A DNA stretch of 64,000 nt, taken from assembly GCF_004359215.1 (NCBI RefSeq), contig NC_090622.1, positions 2,825,550-2,889,549 of the forward strand, given 5' to 3'. Both the position numbers and the translations under genes were made by a program. Source of the DNA: Bremia lactucae (lineage: Eukaryota > Oomycota > Peronosporomycetes > Peronosporales > Peronosporaceae). Shown here one piece after another: positions 10,037-21,100 of this stretch (positions are counted from its first letter, which is position 1; every line of letters begins with the position of its first letter). Below the pieces are notes generated by a model, which searched no databases, was not told the origin of the DNA, and was given only the letters and a program-made list of their open reading frames with translations.

Positions 10037-10275
10037 ATGCGCCTCCTTGAGCGAAGCCTAATCGTGCCTTGTAACGATTGGCAGGATTAATTTAGCCAAT
10101 CAACAAACAAATGTCTTATTGCGTGACTATTACCAAATTTGGTTAGATTGGAACTATAAAGATGAAATTAATAGAATATAATAAGTTTGTACTTCTTTAT
10201 TTGTTTCTTTTCACAAGAAACAATATTTAATAATCCTTTTATTTCAAATAATATTATTGTAACGGGACCCGACGT
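10037..10275 (-). repeat. R2 repeat copy 1 (LTR-type, minus orientation)
   Basis: The segment starts GCGCCTCCTTGAGCG, contains CTAATCGTGCCTTGTAACGATTGG, CCAAATTTGG, TTGTACTTCTTTATTTGTTTC and TTATTGTAACGGGACC. The same order occurs at 26118-26346, 50228-50486 and 56508-56755. In the 50.2-kb copy the TGTAACGG end abuts a polypurine tract of a minus-strand Gypsy, which identifies R2 as LTR sequence read from its 3' end. Confidence 0.65.
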
Positions 10276-11195
10276 TAAGATTTGTCCTCGTTTATGTGCA
10301 TTAAGGATTATCCACCAAAGTTTAGCCCATAACATTTGTGGCGGTTTCATCACATACTCTTGGACACTATTTGTCGTGTGATTCTACGATTATTAAGCAC
10401 GTTAACCAATTCTAAATACGCTCTACGAGCTAAGTACGACTCTCTAAGTCGTTATATTTTCTGTTCCTTTCCTAGAACTAAGCGGCTCTATGAGCCTATG
10501 AGTCCTCCTCCGACTTTAGAAGCTAGGTAACTCCGCTACAAATTGGCTGCACTTTTTAGTCAGATTGCATCGGAGTCTTTGTAGACTGATCATCTGCTTG
10601 GATGGAACGGCTCCCGAACCGCTCAGAGGCTTAACGATTAATGTTAATCAAGCTGGGTGCTTAATTGAGGATGAGCAGAGCAATAATATCCTGGCTCAGG
10701 GTCCAAAAGCACTTAGTGCGCAACTCGATGCCTTTATGCACCTTTTTCAACCTTGTTGGGCAGGTCCATGACCATTTGGCAGCATCCATGCCCACTCGAT
10801 ACATTTCAGTACATGATAAGAAGCTAAGCCTTGTTCTCTTGTCGTATGTATTAATAGCATATTAGGTCAAAAGAGTAGACATTCTTCTTCTTTAAAACAC
10901 ACACTAGAATTCTGGTACTGTGGTGCTGTATTGAGAAACGTCTACTCTCAGTAGGCGTGAGGCGCCCTACTGGAGGAGAGCTAGGCTCTGCTGACCTTCT
11001 AGGAGGTAGAGAAACAGGGCAAAGGCTAATAAGCTATTTGGCTAATGGCAAACAGCGTGGATACAAGCCAGGCTTGTTTATCGCCATGGCGACTGCGGAG
11101 GCCTTAGGAAATTCATAAACGAATCAAATGACTCCAGAGCGTCAAGCAATTATGCTTTATGTCGTTGCCTTGGATAAAGTCAGCGACATGCTGAA
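10276..11195. other. Decayed sequence of unknown origin
   Basis: Short frames only. A minus-strand stretch at about 10690-10860 (MDAAKWSWTCPTRLKKVHKGIELR) looks faintly coding, but I recognise no family. Confidence 0.35.
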
Positions 11196-11199
11196 GCGC

Positions 11200-12060
11200 T
11201 TAAAGTGTTTTTATTAATGTTCACTTAGCGACCTTGACACTGTGTCTAAAGTTCCGTTGAGATTGTGTATAAAGGCTTCGTGTTTTCTGACAGCACGAAG
11301 TGCTTTCGTGTCATGGATTTATAATTCGCGATATATTCTCGTGAATTGCTGTCGTGTGCTGGCTTTTGAATCGATATATGATCTCATCTTTAGTATGGCT
11401 TGGCTTATAACCAGTGAGCCATGGATCGATTAATGATTTAAGACCTTATGTACAACGCGCAATTTTCATTGCGAAGCTTTATCGAGTCATGAACCCACTA
11501 TTGATATGTAGAAGCACTATTGGTTCGAGCCACTAACATAGTACCTTACAGGCATTGCATACAGCTGAACCTGGCACATACCTGTCTTCCTTAAGGTCAT
11601 TTAGCGCCTGCACCATCTTCCGGTCATTTTAATCGCCGCTCAAGTTAATCGCTTTATGGAGACTCTTTTTATCCACATTTGCCGACTCATACCCCTTGTC
11701 AACGATCCAAAACTTGCCCTAATTTTCTCTTTCGAGCCCAGCCTTAAGCATTTCTGTGAACACAGGTCCCCGACAAAACGGAGGATACCATGGTTTAATG
11801 TGAAACTTAAAATAGAATTTGCTACTCACGGGCATGTTCTTATGTTGTGAATAACATATTTCTGGCAACCTTCGCAGCGTCGAGGCCTCTTGTGGGCCCC
11901 CACATATTCGAAGCCTGGTGGGTGTCGCTTGATTGTGGTGTCTACCATCTTAAATCTTTAAGCTCCAACAGGGCGTCCCTTTTTCTTGTACTTTATGTAA
12001 AGGCGAAACGACAATTTTTCAAGGCGTGCAATAATTGTATTTCGGTTTGCCCCTTCCACC
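11200..12060 (-). pseudogene. Decayed coding sequence downstream of the MULE transposase
   Basis: The minus strand stays open over long runs with scattered stops and frame changes: LRICGGPQEASTLRRLPEICYSQHKN, PVSSKFYFKFHIKPWYPPFCRGP, FTEMLKAGLEREN, KFWIVDKGYESANVDKK, NDRKMVQALNDLKEDRYVPG. The CGG...LP.IC...H...KPWYPP part is compatible with a SWIM-type zinc finger, which often follows MULE transposase domains. The remainder is not recognised. It is probably the C-terminal part of the same transposon protein. Confidence 0.45.
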
Positions 12061-12728
12061 AGCTTTAAAATTTCCTTGTTCACACAAGCAAGCTGTTCTC
12101 ATGGCGGGCTCATCATTGGCTGCTAAAATTGTTAGTTTCAATCAAACATTCCCTATCAACAAGCCACGTGTCTTTTACGTAGATGAGAGATGGTAAATGA
12201 TTCAGAAAGCTCGCCTTCATTTTATTCCAAGCCAACTCAAATGCTTTTAAAGTCCTTGAAGCAACAAGTATATTCCCATACGTCCCCGAAAAAGTTAGTC
12301 TTGCATTTTGTAGTGATATTCATATTAATGTGCCAAATGCATAGAAGAATCTTCACTTCCGGGAATACCATTTGGGTCGCATTGATCAAGGCCAGGTCAC
12401 ATGGTCCACGATAAATGCGGCTGGTTGTACTTTGTACGTTGATAGTAGTTTTTTAAAAGCAATCCAGAACCCAAATATATGCTCCTTTATACTCAGCAAA
12501 AAAAGCAAATGAAGCAAACAGGTTACATCTGTCGGTGCCATGCGAACAATTTGCAAGAAGGTTCATCCGTATCAAAATGAAAACGGTTAAAAGGTAGCAA
12601 CGAGTGGAATCGAATCCGGCTGAGAGAGGAAGATGTCCGTGAGGAGGCCGTTTTAAATTCGAGCCCGAAAATGATATCCCTTCTCTTCCAACAACTTGAG
12701 TAAATGATGCAGTGGGGCCATTCTCCAT
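12060..12728 (-). pseudogene. Mutator-like (MULE) transposase remnant
   Basis: Minus-strand frames give FDSTRCY..., CNLFASFAFFAEYKGAYIWVLDCF, then after a frame change ALINATQMVFPEVKILLCIWHINMN, TTKCKTNFFGDVWEYTCCFKDF. This is the MULE DDE region: catalytic Asp strand (DST), the LASFAF..E....Y.W.L block, then ALI.A...VFP...LLC.WHI, followed by the CK..F....W segment. Several stops and a frame change make it inactive. It lies inside the inverted pair of family 1 LTRs. Confidence 0.75.
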
Positions 12729-13105
12729 TTTTTTCTCGTCGTATGAGTGCTTCCAGAAGAAGCGTGGTTGTGTTTAATGGCTACTGCCATCACCGTTCAG
12801 ACACTGGAATTGTTAAACTTTGCTTTAAGTATGAAGGAACAGTTAACCAACCTTGTTCCGGAATCTCGTATTTGACGTTTTTTATCTGAACGCAGCCACT
12901 CACGCGGTACTTCCCAACCACAGTCGCAGCCTATTGAAATCCTGGCGTTGCGTTTTGCGGATGCAGCATCCGCCCTATGCATTGTCAAAAACATAGCCTT
13001 CTCCAGCAGCAATTGTTCTGACTTTCTCCAAAAATGCCTCTTGCGTAAGGAACTAAAGGAAATTGCAGAAACGATTAACATGACTTTGTAAGTGCTTTGC
13101 TTTGG
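12729..13105. other. Junction between the MULE remnant and Gypsy C
   Basis: The open minus-strand frame here (within 12797-13249) loses any resemblance to retropepsin after the ATGASITV segment. I see no recognisable domain. Confidence 0.35.
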
Positions 13106-13109
13106 CTTG

Positions 13110-13280
13110 CAAATGTCTACTGTTATCGATGCGCCTGTCGCTAGACACACCGTCATCCTCGTTGGAGGGATGTCGCGCTCAACATATTTGAGCCTACGAC
13201 CCTCTAGCGACTGGCGACGAATAAAGATATTCGACGCTCCACAGTCCACTATGACAAATCATTTGTCACATTTAATTTCA
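13110..13280 (-). pseudogene. Gypsy C retropepsin, active-site half
   Basis: The minus strand reads FVIVDCGASNIFIRRQSLEGRR, KYVERDIPPTRMTV and LATGASITV. DCGA is the active-site signature of Phytophthora-type Gypsy proteases (usual D-T/S-G). Homology ends at about 13110, which marks the truncation point of the element. Confidence 0.7.
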
Positions 13281-13360
13281 AGGTGATGAAGACACATAAT
13301 GATTGTGTATCTGGATAAACTTTAGTCAAGAGATTCGCAAATTCTCTTGAGGTTGCTGGA

Positions 13361-14516
13361 TCAGTAGGGCGTTGCACCCTTACTAACCTCGACCGTTTTT
13401 TGGCGGTCCGCCTCGCTGTTGCGATTTCGCAACAACGTCAAATTCATGACCGTTGCCCTTTTTAGCATTCTGTCCATGATCCGTTTAGTACCACCCCCCT
13501 CTCGGTACTGGGCGTGGAGCACTACACTCATGAGCGTAGTGTCCCAATTTTTGACAGCGAATGCATTTCTGCAATCGCTTGGTGTTCGAAAAGCGAGGTT
13601 TCTCGCTTCCGACATAAGAGAGGTCCATAGGTTCTGGACCTCTCATTTCGGGTCGTCTTGAATGACGATATGGTGAATGATAACGACCTAGCTGGAGACT
13701 GTCTCAGGCTAAAGTCCTCCTGTTCTGGAACGGATATTGCTTCTTCAAGCGTATCCAGTTCCAAGCGGAGCAGGTGGATCTTTACGGAACCATCCGTAAG
13801 ACCTTGCATGAATGCCGTAATCAGCGTGTGCTCATGAACTGGGATGTTTGTGATACAACTCGCTAAGATTTGTATGTGCTGGGCATAAGCGTGAACATCA
13901 CGCTTGCCTTGCTTGAATTTCAGAAGCTCTGAACGAGCTCTGAACTCACTCTAGGCGGTTCAAACGTCTGTTTGAGCCGGGCTTTAAAAGCCTCTAGCGA
14001 CCAAAGACATATAAATCGCGCAACTTTAGGCCTAGTGCCTAAGTTTTGGCACGACCTGCCAAATTTTACTGAGCAAATGCGACTTGCATTTGCTCTTCGA
14101 CGATGTGACGAGCTCTTATGACATCGTCCAACTCGACAAACCATCTTACGAGGGAGTCTTCTTTGACTCCCCTATACTTAGAGATCTCAATCTTTAAGGT
14201 TTCCGGACGACGCGTGTGCGTCATCCCATGTACAGGGATTCTCTACATGCTCTAACCTCAACACTTCTACCTGTTGAGAGCCTTGCTGATTAAGCAAGGC
14301 TACCTTCTCCTTCGCCTCGTCAAGTTCATGTTGTAAGAACTTGGCGAAGGCTGAATGAAGGGCATCTCTGTCCAAACTGTACAGCATGGCCAAGATGACA
14401 TCGTTCCCTACGGTCGAACTCATTCGTTCGAGCGCACTCCATTCTATGTCACTTAGAAAGGAGTAGCTATCCCGCGAAACGTGATGCGTGTTTCCATTAT
14501 CATCTAACATGTCCAT
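13361..14516 (-). pseudogene. Gypsy C gag
   Basis: The first Met outside the LTR is at 14516 (MDMLDDNGNTHHVSRD). After about 110 codons a stop and frame changes follow. Later blocks read SLVRWFVELDDVIRARHI, EEQMQVAFAQ, NLAGRAKT, LKLRDLYVF, then SLRQSPARSL and a C-terminal KNWDTTLMSVVLHAQYREGGG. This is the capsid-like core of Ty3-type gag (retrotrans_gag). No CCHC knuckle is intact. It is broken by several stops. Confidence 0.7.
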
Positions 14517-14566
14517 GTTGGATAATGGAATTGTTGTCGTTGGACGGACTACAAAGTGCTTATAGG

Positions 14567-14995
14567 TGTAACGGGGAACTGCCGACTTGTAATGCTTCAC
14601 TACAAGTCCACTACGAACAGCCTCAGTGCGAGTGGTGCATCACGTTACTTCACGTACACTAGTACGTGCAGAGACAGACTCTCTTTAGAACACTCGTTTA
14701 AAGAGGGTTAATTAAAAACTGTATTAATATAATTAAGTTCTTCTGTTATATCTACTTAATACTAACTTAATTATATACTAGATACAAAAAGTCTTATCTG
14801 TCTTTCTCTTTGCGCGCGTCCAGCGATGACTGGACCGCGGAGAAAGTAGATATAATGGTCTATATCTACCAATGGAAAAGCTTTTAGAATATTACCATGT
14901 AAAGTGATATTCTCCAAATATTATCCTCCTTTTAGATAATATTTTAATTAACAACCTTTAATTGTTAATTTCATGTAACGATACACCCCGTTACA
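14567..14995 (-). repeat. LTR family 1 copy (c), 5' LTR of Gypsy C
   Basis: 429 bp. On the plus strand it runs from TGTAACGGGGAACTGCC to ATACACCCCGTTACA, so in its own sense it begins TGTAACGGGGTGTATCG and ends CCCCGTTACA. It is inverted with respect to copy (b) at 9608. Confidence 0.85.
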
Positions 14996-15096
14996 CGCAT
15001 TGCATAGTTAGATAATAATTTATCAAAGCCCGTAGATAGTAGATCGCTGTAAAATAACTTAACATTTTTACTCACATTCTATTCTAAAGCCTTGGA

Positions 15097-15215
15097 ATTC
15101 AATTTTAGTAGCTAAGACTTCTTAGCTACATAGAACTCTCTCTGCACGTTGTGTACGTGAAGTAGTCGAGGCACTGTAATCAGTGTATGGGGTCCCATCC
15201 TGGCGCAGTGGTCAT
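15097..15215 (+). repeat. R3 repeat fragment
   Basis: TTTTAGTAGCTAAGACTTC...TCTCTGCACG...GTACGTGAAGTAGTCGAGGCACTGTAATCAGTGT matches the left part of the repeat at 384-480. It is only a fragment. Confidence 0.5.
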
Positions 15216-15766
15216 CGACTCAAAGTTCACGTATTGAAACCCCGCTACAACCAATAACAGCAAATGCAGCATACTTTCCGATACCCCTGTGACCTCGAGT
15301 ATCGTTAAGCACAGAGAAGCCCTAGGGCAAAAAAGTCAGGATTAAAAAAACTGAAAGAAAAATCAGATTAAAAAGGACGAGTTGTAGAATATCTTAGCCA
15401 AAGCCGAGTAGGTATAGGTTGTGTTGACGATAAATATACGACCGACTTTCAACTGTTATCAGTGTAGACTGACTAGTACCTTCAGCATGCTGTTAAATGC
15501 AAAAACCTACGATCTGGCTGGCTTCTCCAGGCGGCATTGCCTTTGAATTAGTTTAGTAATTCGCAAACTTTATATGCAACACATCGATAATCAATTCTTA
15601 CATTACGTGATAGGCTACTACTACATTAGAATACCGACAATTTCGAGAAAATTCGTAATTAGCTCTGTATGATATTTGCTCTAATCTTTAAGTTTTAGCG
15701 CTTATAAGAAAATCATTTATGATATAACTCACTTTATTGACTATATGCAAGAAACTGCACGACAAT
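15216..15766. other. 3' flank of the NLP gene
   Basis: AT-rich, with no supported gene. It holds the 3' end region of the minus-strand NLP gene and the edge of the repeat nest. Confidence 0.45.
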
Positions 15767-16537
15767 TTATGTATTGGATTCCAGTGCCAGCGGGTACGCC
15801 GCCACAATCTGGGCCTTAAAATGCTTATCGCTAAATGGAACAATAGCATCATAAAAGTTGGCGTCATTGTTCAGCGCTTTACGAGCGGCAGGTGTCAGTT
15901 GCTCCCACAAGATCAAGTCCTGATACTGACCATCGTGACCCGTGAGCTTTAAGTAGGAAGCGCGCATGCCGAATTCGTAATATTCAAAACGAAGAGACGT
16001 ATTAGACGCGACAATGCTTGAAGCTGACACTTGGATTCTAGCAAAGTTATTTGGATACAATTCAGTTTTCGTGTTGTACAAATCAAGAGACTTGGACATG
16101 GAGACGCCGACAATTTTACGTGTCTTTTCGCTGGGATCTTTGATCCAGACAACGACACTTTTCCAGTCGTGGCGTTTCGTGGGAAAGCCGAGCCAGAAGC
16201 GTTTGGGGAAGTACCAACTGTACATGATGGCATACAGATTTTGATACCACATCGCCCGACCATAGACTTGAGAGCCCTTTTCCGCAAACTTGCAATCCTC
16301 GTTCCCATTGGACGCTTTAAGACCGCCACTGACTGTTCCAGAAGCATCGACAGCAGGATAGGGGACACACACGACCCTTGACGTGAACAATTGGGGCTTA
16401 AACTTGAGAGCGACTTCTTCAGAGGCTTTCGTTGGCTTCGGCTGCGGAAAGGGACGGATCTCGTCATGTGGACTGCTTGCCGATGTGCAAGCGACTAGCA
16501 CCGCGTAAATCGCCGTCGCAAAAGCTCGTTTAATCAT
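15767..16537 (-). CDS. NPP1/NLP family secreted protein (type 1), probably non-lytic
   Basis: 256 residues. The N terminus is a signal peptide (hydrophobic core residues 5-17). The NPP1 domain follows: FKPQL, a conserved Cys57 in VVCVPYPAVDA, Cys82, YGRAMWYQN, and the central AIMYSWYFPK stretch that overlaps the region sensed by plants as a peptide pattern. Two cysteines place it in type 1. Lytic NLPs bind a divalent cation through Asp, His, Asp and Glu in and near the central heptapeptide. Here the aligned positions are Arg113, Lys121, Asp124 and Lys126, so three of four ligands are changed to basic residues. This suggests a non-lytic member such as those known in biotrophic downy mildews. 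The frame is full length and uninterrupted. It lies between a transposon nest and POLE, and is the only gene in about 15.2-18.2 kb. Confidence 0.9.
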   Translation of the reverse strand: MIKRAFATAIYAVLVACTSASSPHDEIRPFPQPKPTKASEEVALKFKPQLFTSRVVCVPYPAVDASGTVSGGLKASNGNEDCKFAEKGSQVYGRAMWYQNLYAIMYSWYFPKRFWLGFPTKRHDWKSVVVWIKDPSEKTRKIVGVSMSKSLDLYNTKTELYPNNFARIQVSASSIVASNTSLRFEYYEFGMRASYLKLTGHDGQYQDLILWEQLTPAARKALNNDANFYDAIVPFSDKHFKAQIVAAYPLALESNT

Positions 16538-16550
16538 GAAGGAAGAGATA

Positions 16551-16562
16551 GTTTTAAAATGA
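16551..16562 (-). promoter_or_regulatory. Initiator-like element of the NLP gene
   Basis: The minus strand reads TCATTTTAAAAC ending 13 nt before the ATG, close to the oomycete TCATTYY initiator. Two CCAAT-type pentamers (ATTGG on the plus strand) lie at about 16588-16606. A role is inferred. Confidence 0.4.
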
Positions 16563-18186
16563 CAGGGAGCTAAGCGCTTACAATGGGATTGGAAGAAGCG
16601 GATTGGCTAAGAGCTACTGGTTCAGACGGGTGTACCGTACCTATACATTTTGCTTTGCTCGGCTCAAAAGCAGGATAAATCTTAGATCTTACGAAAAAAA
16701 ACAACGACTTATAATGATGCGTAAGCTAAAGAGCCGTCTTAGCACCTTGACGCGCACAAGAGAGCTATTTGATTTTTCATTCTTGATGCAAATTACGAGT
16801 CAGGTTCGCCTATCCTGCTGATCGTGGAGCTCGAGAGCCGGTTCGGTTTCTAGACTTTATTTAAGTATGTCTATATTTAATAGCATTTTAATGTAGTATA
16901 TTACAAATTCCGGCGGCGATAGCATTAGGTATCTCACATTTAAGAGCTCAAAAGTATGCAGTTCTTCAGTAAAAGACTGTTGTCAGTAACCCACCCTATA
17001 ATACATTGCTATCGTGCTGTAGATAATTACTTTGCTCACGTCTAAGACATTGTCTCACTGATGCCATCGCCTCCTTTCAGATACACCACGTATACTATCG
17101 TTTCAAGATGTTGGCGGCTTACTGCCTTGTATAATCACAAACGATTAATTCCATAAATACTACAATATCCTTTAATCAGGCACAAGCTGCTACCACCACT
17201 GTATGTCGTGCACTGTTTTTTGGTCGTCCACCTACTTGGCGAGAAGTCATCTTTATTATGCTTCTGTTGCGAACTGAGCTATCGCGGTAAGAAATTATGA
17301 AGACAGTCCTTCTTACGAATAGGCTTCTCAATATATGCAATATTTTTTGTTAAGTAGCAAGATGCCTTTTTAACAAAAACATTACAAACAGAAGCCAGCA
17401 ATAGTTGCATGCGGTCATGGTGGGTACAAAAAAAGAGTACTTAGATTCGCCTATTTGATGGTAAGCATGCACATCCCCAAAGTTGCTAGAAGCAAAGTAT
17501 AATGTATTAGCACCGAATGTGTGGCTATAGTGATTCCCTAATGTAATTTAGGGGGAGGTGATGTTCCATAGGCCAAAAGGACAATCTATAGACGATTCCA
17601 GAGGAATTATCGTTTATTTTTGGATGCAATGGAATGACCCATTTAGTAAAAATATTGTATAAATGTCATTACCGAGTATCACCGAAGACGCAGACCGATA
17701 GATTTAATGAATATAAATAAAAGACAAACGATCTTGTAGTGCGATTTCATGGAATGCTGACAATTCCAGACGCGCCAACATAAATTAATTCTGCTTTTTT
17801 TACTATAGCGGGTACTTTTCCTTTTCTTTTTACTTGTAATACCTTACCAAAGATATTGATTGAAGAAAAAAGTCAATACATCATTTAAATTGATAGATCC
17901 ATACGCTTGATTTTAATAAAATGCAGCGCCGCCATTCAAATCCTCAGCTTGCGCCATCAAAGTCCATCTTACAATGAATTCGTTTTAAAATTATTGAATA
18001 AATCCGTTCGGTTGTTGTAGAATGACTTCAGACCAGTTCTTAAGCTCCAATTCGCCTCATTAGAAAGGAGTGGAGTACAGAGAGCTCACGAACCGTTATC
18101 GTGCCTTTTATAACAGCTTTCCAACAAAAAATCTTCTAAAGCAAAGGTTCATATCTCTCGAAAATCCCATTCCAAGCGCACAAGTC
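16563..18186. other. Long intergenic region between NLP and POLE
   Basis: About 1.6 kb, AT-rich, with no supported gene. A purine run GGGGGAGGTGATGTTCC at about 17550 recalls a polypurine tract next to an LTR start, but nothing recognisable flanks it. Confidence 0.45.
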
Positions 18187-21100
18187 TTACATCTGTAGTG
18201 GTAATACAGCTTCGCGACCAAGACGCTGTACTGCTTCCTTCAGCTGCTCAAAGTGATGTTGTTGTGCAATGCGTTTGAGGAGCCGCAGTGTTTCTAAAAA
18301 CGACTCACGCACTCCCGGCATCAAAGCATACGTGCCAGAGCATGGGCAATACTCGCGCATCTTGTGCTCCGCTGGCAAGTGACACTTGATGCAGTATAAA
18401 TCCTGCAGCTGATACGCAACCGATTGTGCTTGAATTAATTCCACAAGTCGCATCTCGAACGCCGCCACATTGTACAACGCAAAACAGCGAGGGCAATGCC
18501 ATGCCTTCGCAATTGCGACCTTTATCTCTTCGTCGTCGTGTTCGTTCGAGCTGGATACCGTCGATTTTCGAAAAAGCTGAGGATCTCGACACAGATCAAC
18601 CGAGTGGCAGAGATTGCAATTTAAACAAATGACGTCTTGCACTGTAAACGATAACGATGGGTTTCGAAACTGCGCCGCGTCGCTAAATTCGCTCGTATGC
18701 AGTACTTTTAGCATCATTCGTCGCATCTTGCCAACTTGGATCTCGACACTTGGCTCGAGTTCAAACACAGCAGTCACGAACTTTACAAGCTCCAGCGCCG
18801 GGGATTCCATGGCAAGGTGCGAGCCCACAAAGATAGGAAAGCTGTCTTGATTCATCTGGTGTCGCAATATCTCGGGCAAAAGACGTAGTAATTTGTCCGA
18901 GAAATACGACGCAACGAGCTTTTGAGAATATCTGGCTAGTGGACTCGAATGCATTGCGTCCTTTTCGAAAAAATCGTCATCGTCTTTTATCTCATCAGTG
19001 TCCTTCCTTGCAATCTTTTGACGCTCGGAATGCGAAAATTCCGCTCGTCGACGAATAAATTGACCCACTAAAATCAAAAAGTAGTCGTCCACTCCTCGAG
19101 GCAAGTAGTTGGCCATATTCCAATGGGCTACAATGTTTAAAGGCTTGCTCTCGTGCTCGTGATCCTCACAATCGCTCTTGTCTTTGTTGTCGTGTGGTCC
19201 AATGTTTTGTAACAAAACGCAGCCATAATTTTCCGCATCGAGGAACAAAAGGTTCGATACGCACTTGGTTGGAGTAAAAGTAAGCACCTGAAAGAGCTCG
19301 TTCGACAACACTGTCTGCAAGATAAAGTTCATGTACGCGTTCGCGTCATGCAACGACTCTTTCTTCGTGCAGACAATCAATTTACTAAAGTCGGCATACA
19401 CAATTTGGGCACCCAGGCGTCGAAACTCGGCCAGAAGCTGTAAGAATAGCTTCTCCATGAGACGCTTGACCATTGCGTAGAGCGCTGGGTCGAAACATAA
19501 CGAATCGGGGGAAGAGACCCATCGATAGAAATGCTGCAGCAAGTGATCTGCAAACTTGTTTTGACTTGCCAAGAAATCTTTAAATAGCGTCGTGACCATA
19601 ATACGCAACAAACGAAACGCTTCGTGACAACTTTCTTCCGCATCGCCCTCGGCGATTGCCATGGCAGGAGCAGTTCCGGTGTCTTCGGCTTGGTTAAAGT
19701 CAAGCTCCATTTGATGTGCTCCTCCAATGCCTTCAATGCTGTGGATCTGAGAGGCCACGAGTATTGCGTTCACGGCAAGACCATCGAGCTCGAGCTCCAC
19801 GCACACCTCCACGAACGAACCTTTGTCGCAGACGACCACAGACGTGTCCACACGATGTTGAGAGACAGCGTCACTTGTCGTCTGGTGGGCTGCTCCTAAG
19901 AGCGATTGGCTGAAAAGTTGTTGAAACTGCTGCTCCTGTTCCTTCCCTCCAAGATCTGGTAGGGATGTCGGGGAGTGCCACCATAAATGTTTGTGCTTGG
20001 TCAAAATACGCGAGTACAAGGTATCCAAGATTGCAATAGAATGGTCACCTGTAAAGTTTCCTACAGGCAAGTGGGCGTAGCGAGCACAGTCGACTACGTC
20101 GGCATAGTAAGAAATCATCTCAAACCAACGCAAGAGCATCTTTTCTCCCATGAGCTTACGCCATGTGAGCGCAGGAAAGAGCGTATCTTCGGTATTCCAT
20201 GGAAGCATGGCAATAGGAAAGCTATGAAGGCCTTGTATCTTTTCACGAAGGCGGTTACTGGACGGAATACTCGTCTGTGCCACGACAATGGTTGGCTTTG
20301 GTACCAGTTGTTTATTAGATGCTAGCCGAGCAAGCGTCGCATTGACACCCGAGAAGGCTTCTTGCGCTGTCTTGACAACGTGAGTCGTGAAAGAACAGCT
20401 CTGAATTGAAGCAGGTAGCCCTTCGGCTTGTGCTTCGACAAGAATCTGTTGAAAACTTTGAGATAATTCCGTGTTTCGAGACTTGACGTTCGAGACAGGA
20501 TCGACATACCAAACATGGGCATCCCCTTCGCTCAGTGTCTGTCGCTCATTGTCATTCCCTTCATCTTGTTCCTTTAGCACGACCAGTCCAAGTATTGCGC
20601 GCTTATGTTGCTGTGCGAAATACAGCAGTACTCTTCGGAGTAATGAGGTCGACAAGGGTGCACTCGTCGCATTGACACGTTGAACAGGCTGAAGGTCCAT
20701 TAGATAAGGTACCTGTGCGGTCGATTGGAGCTGTAGATCACTGAGCTCGTATTCTTGCTTGATGGTTGAAACATGTGGATTCACCACCTTCGCCACGCAC
20801 CCGAGAGCACATACGGCCCGCGTAAGAGCAGACACATGGAGTTCGTACACACCCTTGACATGAGGGTCGCTTAAAATCTGATGAATCTCCTTGTGAAATT
20901 GCTGATACTGTCCTTCACTTAGGATCACTTCAAGCAATTGCTGTGGTTTAGACGACACGTGAGGCACAATCCGAGACACACGTCGAGAGCCTCGCACTAG
21001 TGAAAGAAAGTGTGCATGGTCGGTTTCGTCGCAATCAATGTAAAAGATTCGTGGAAGTTTCAACGTAATACGCTGGAGCATTTGAGAGTGTGCAGTCAGC

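Larger units (their letters stand above)
13110..14995 (-). mobile_element. Ty3/Gypsy C, minus strand, truncated after the protease active site
   Basis: A 5' LTR (14567-14995), gag (about 14516-13361) and the start of the protease (about 13275-13110) in this order on the minus strand. RT, RNase H and integrase are missing. The LTR is family 1, shared with Gypsy A. Confidence 0.85.

Noticed and set aside
12580..12625. A tRNA-like GATTCGATTCC on the minus strand
   Set aside because: The bases encode FDST of the MULE transposase, and no cloverleaf can be drawn.
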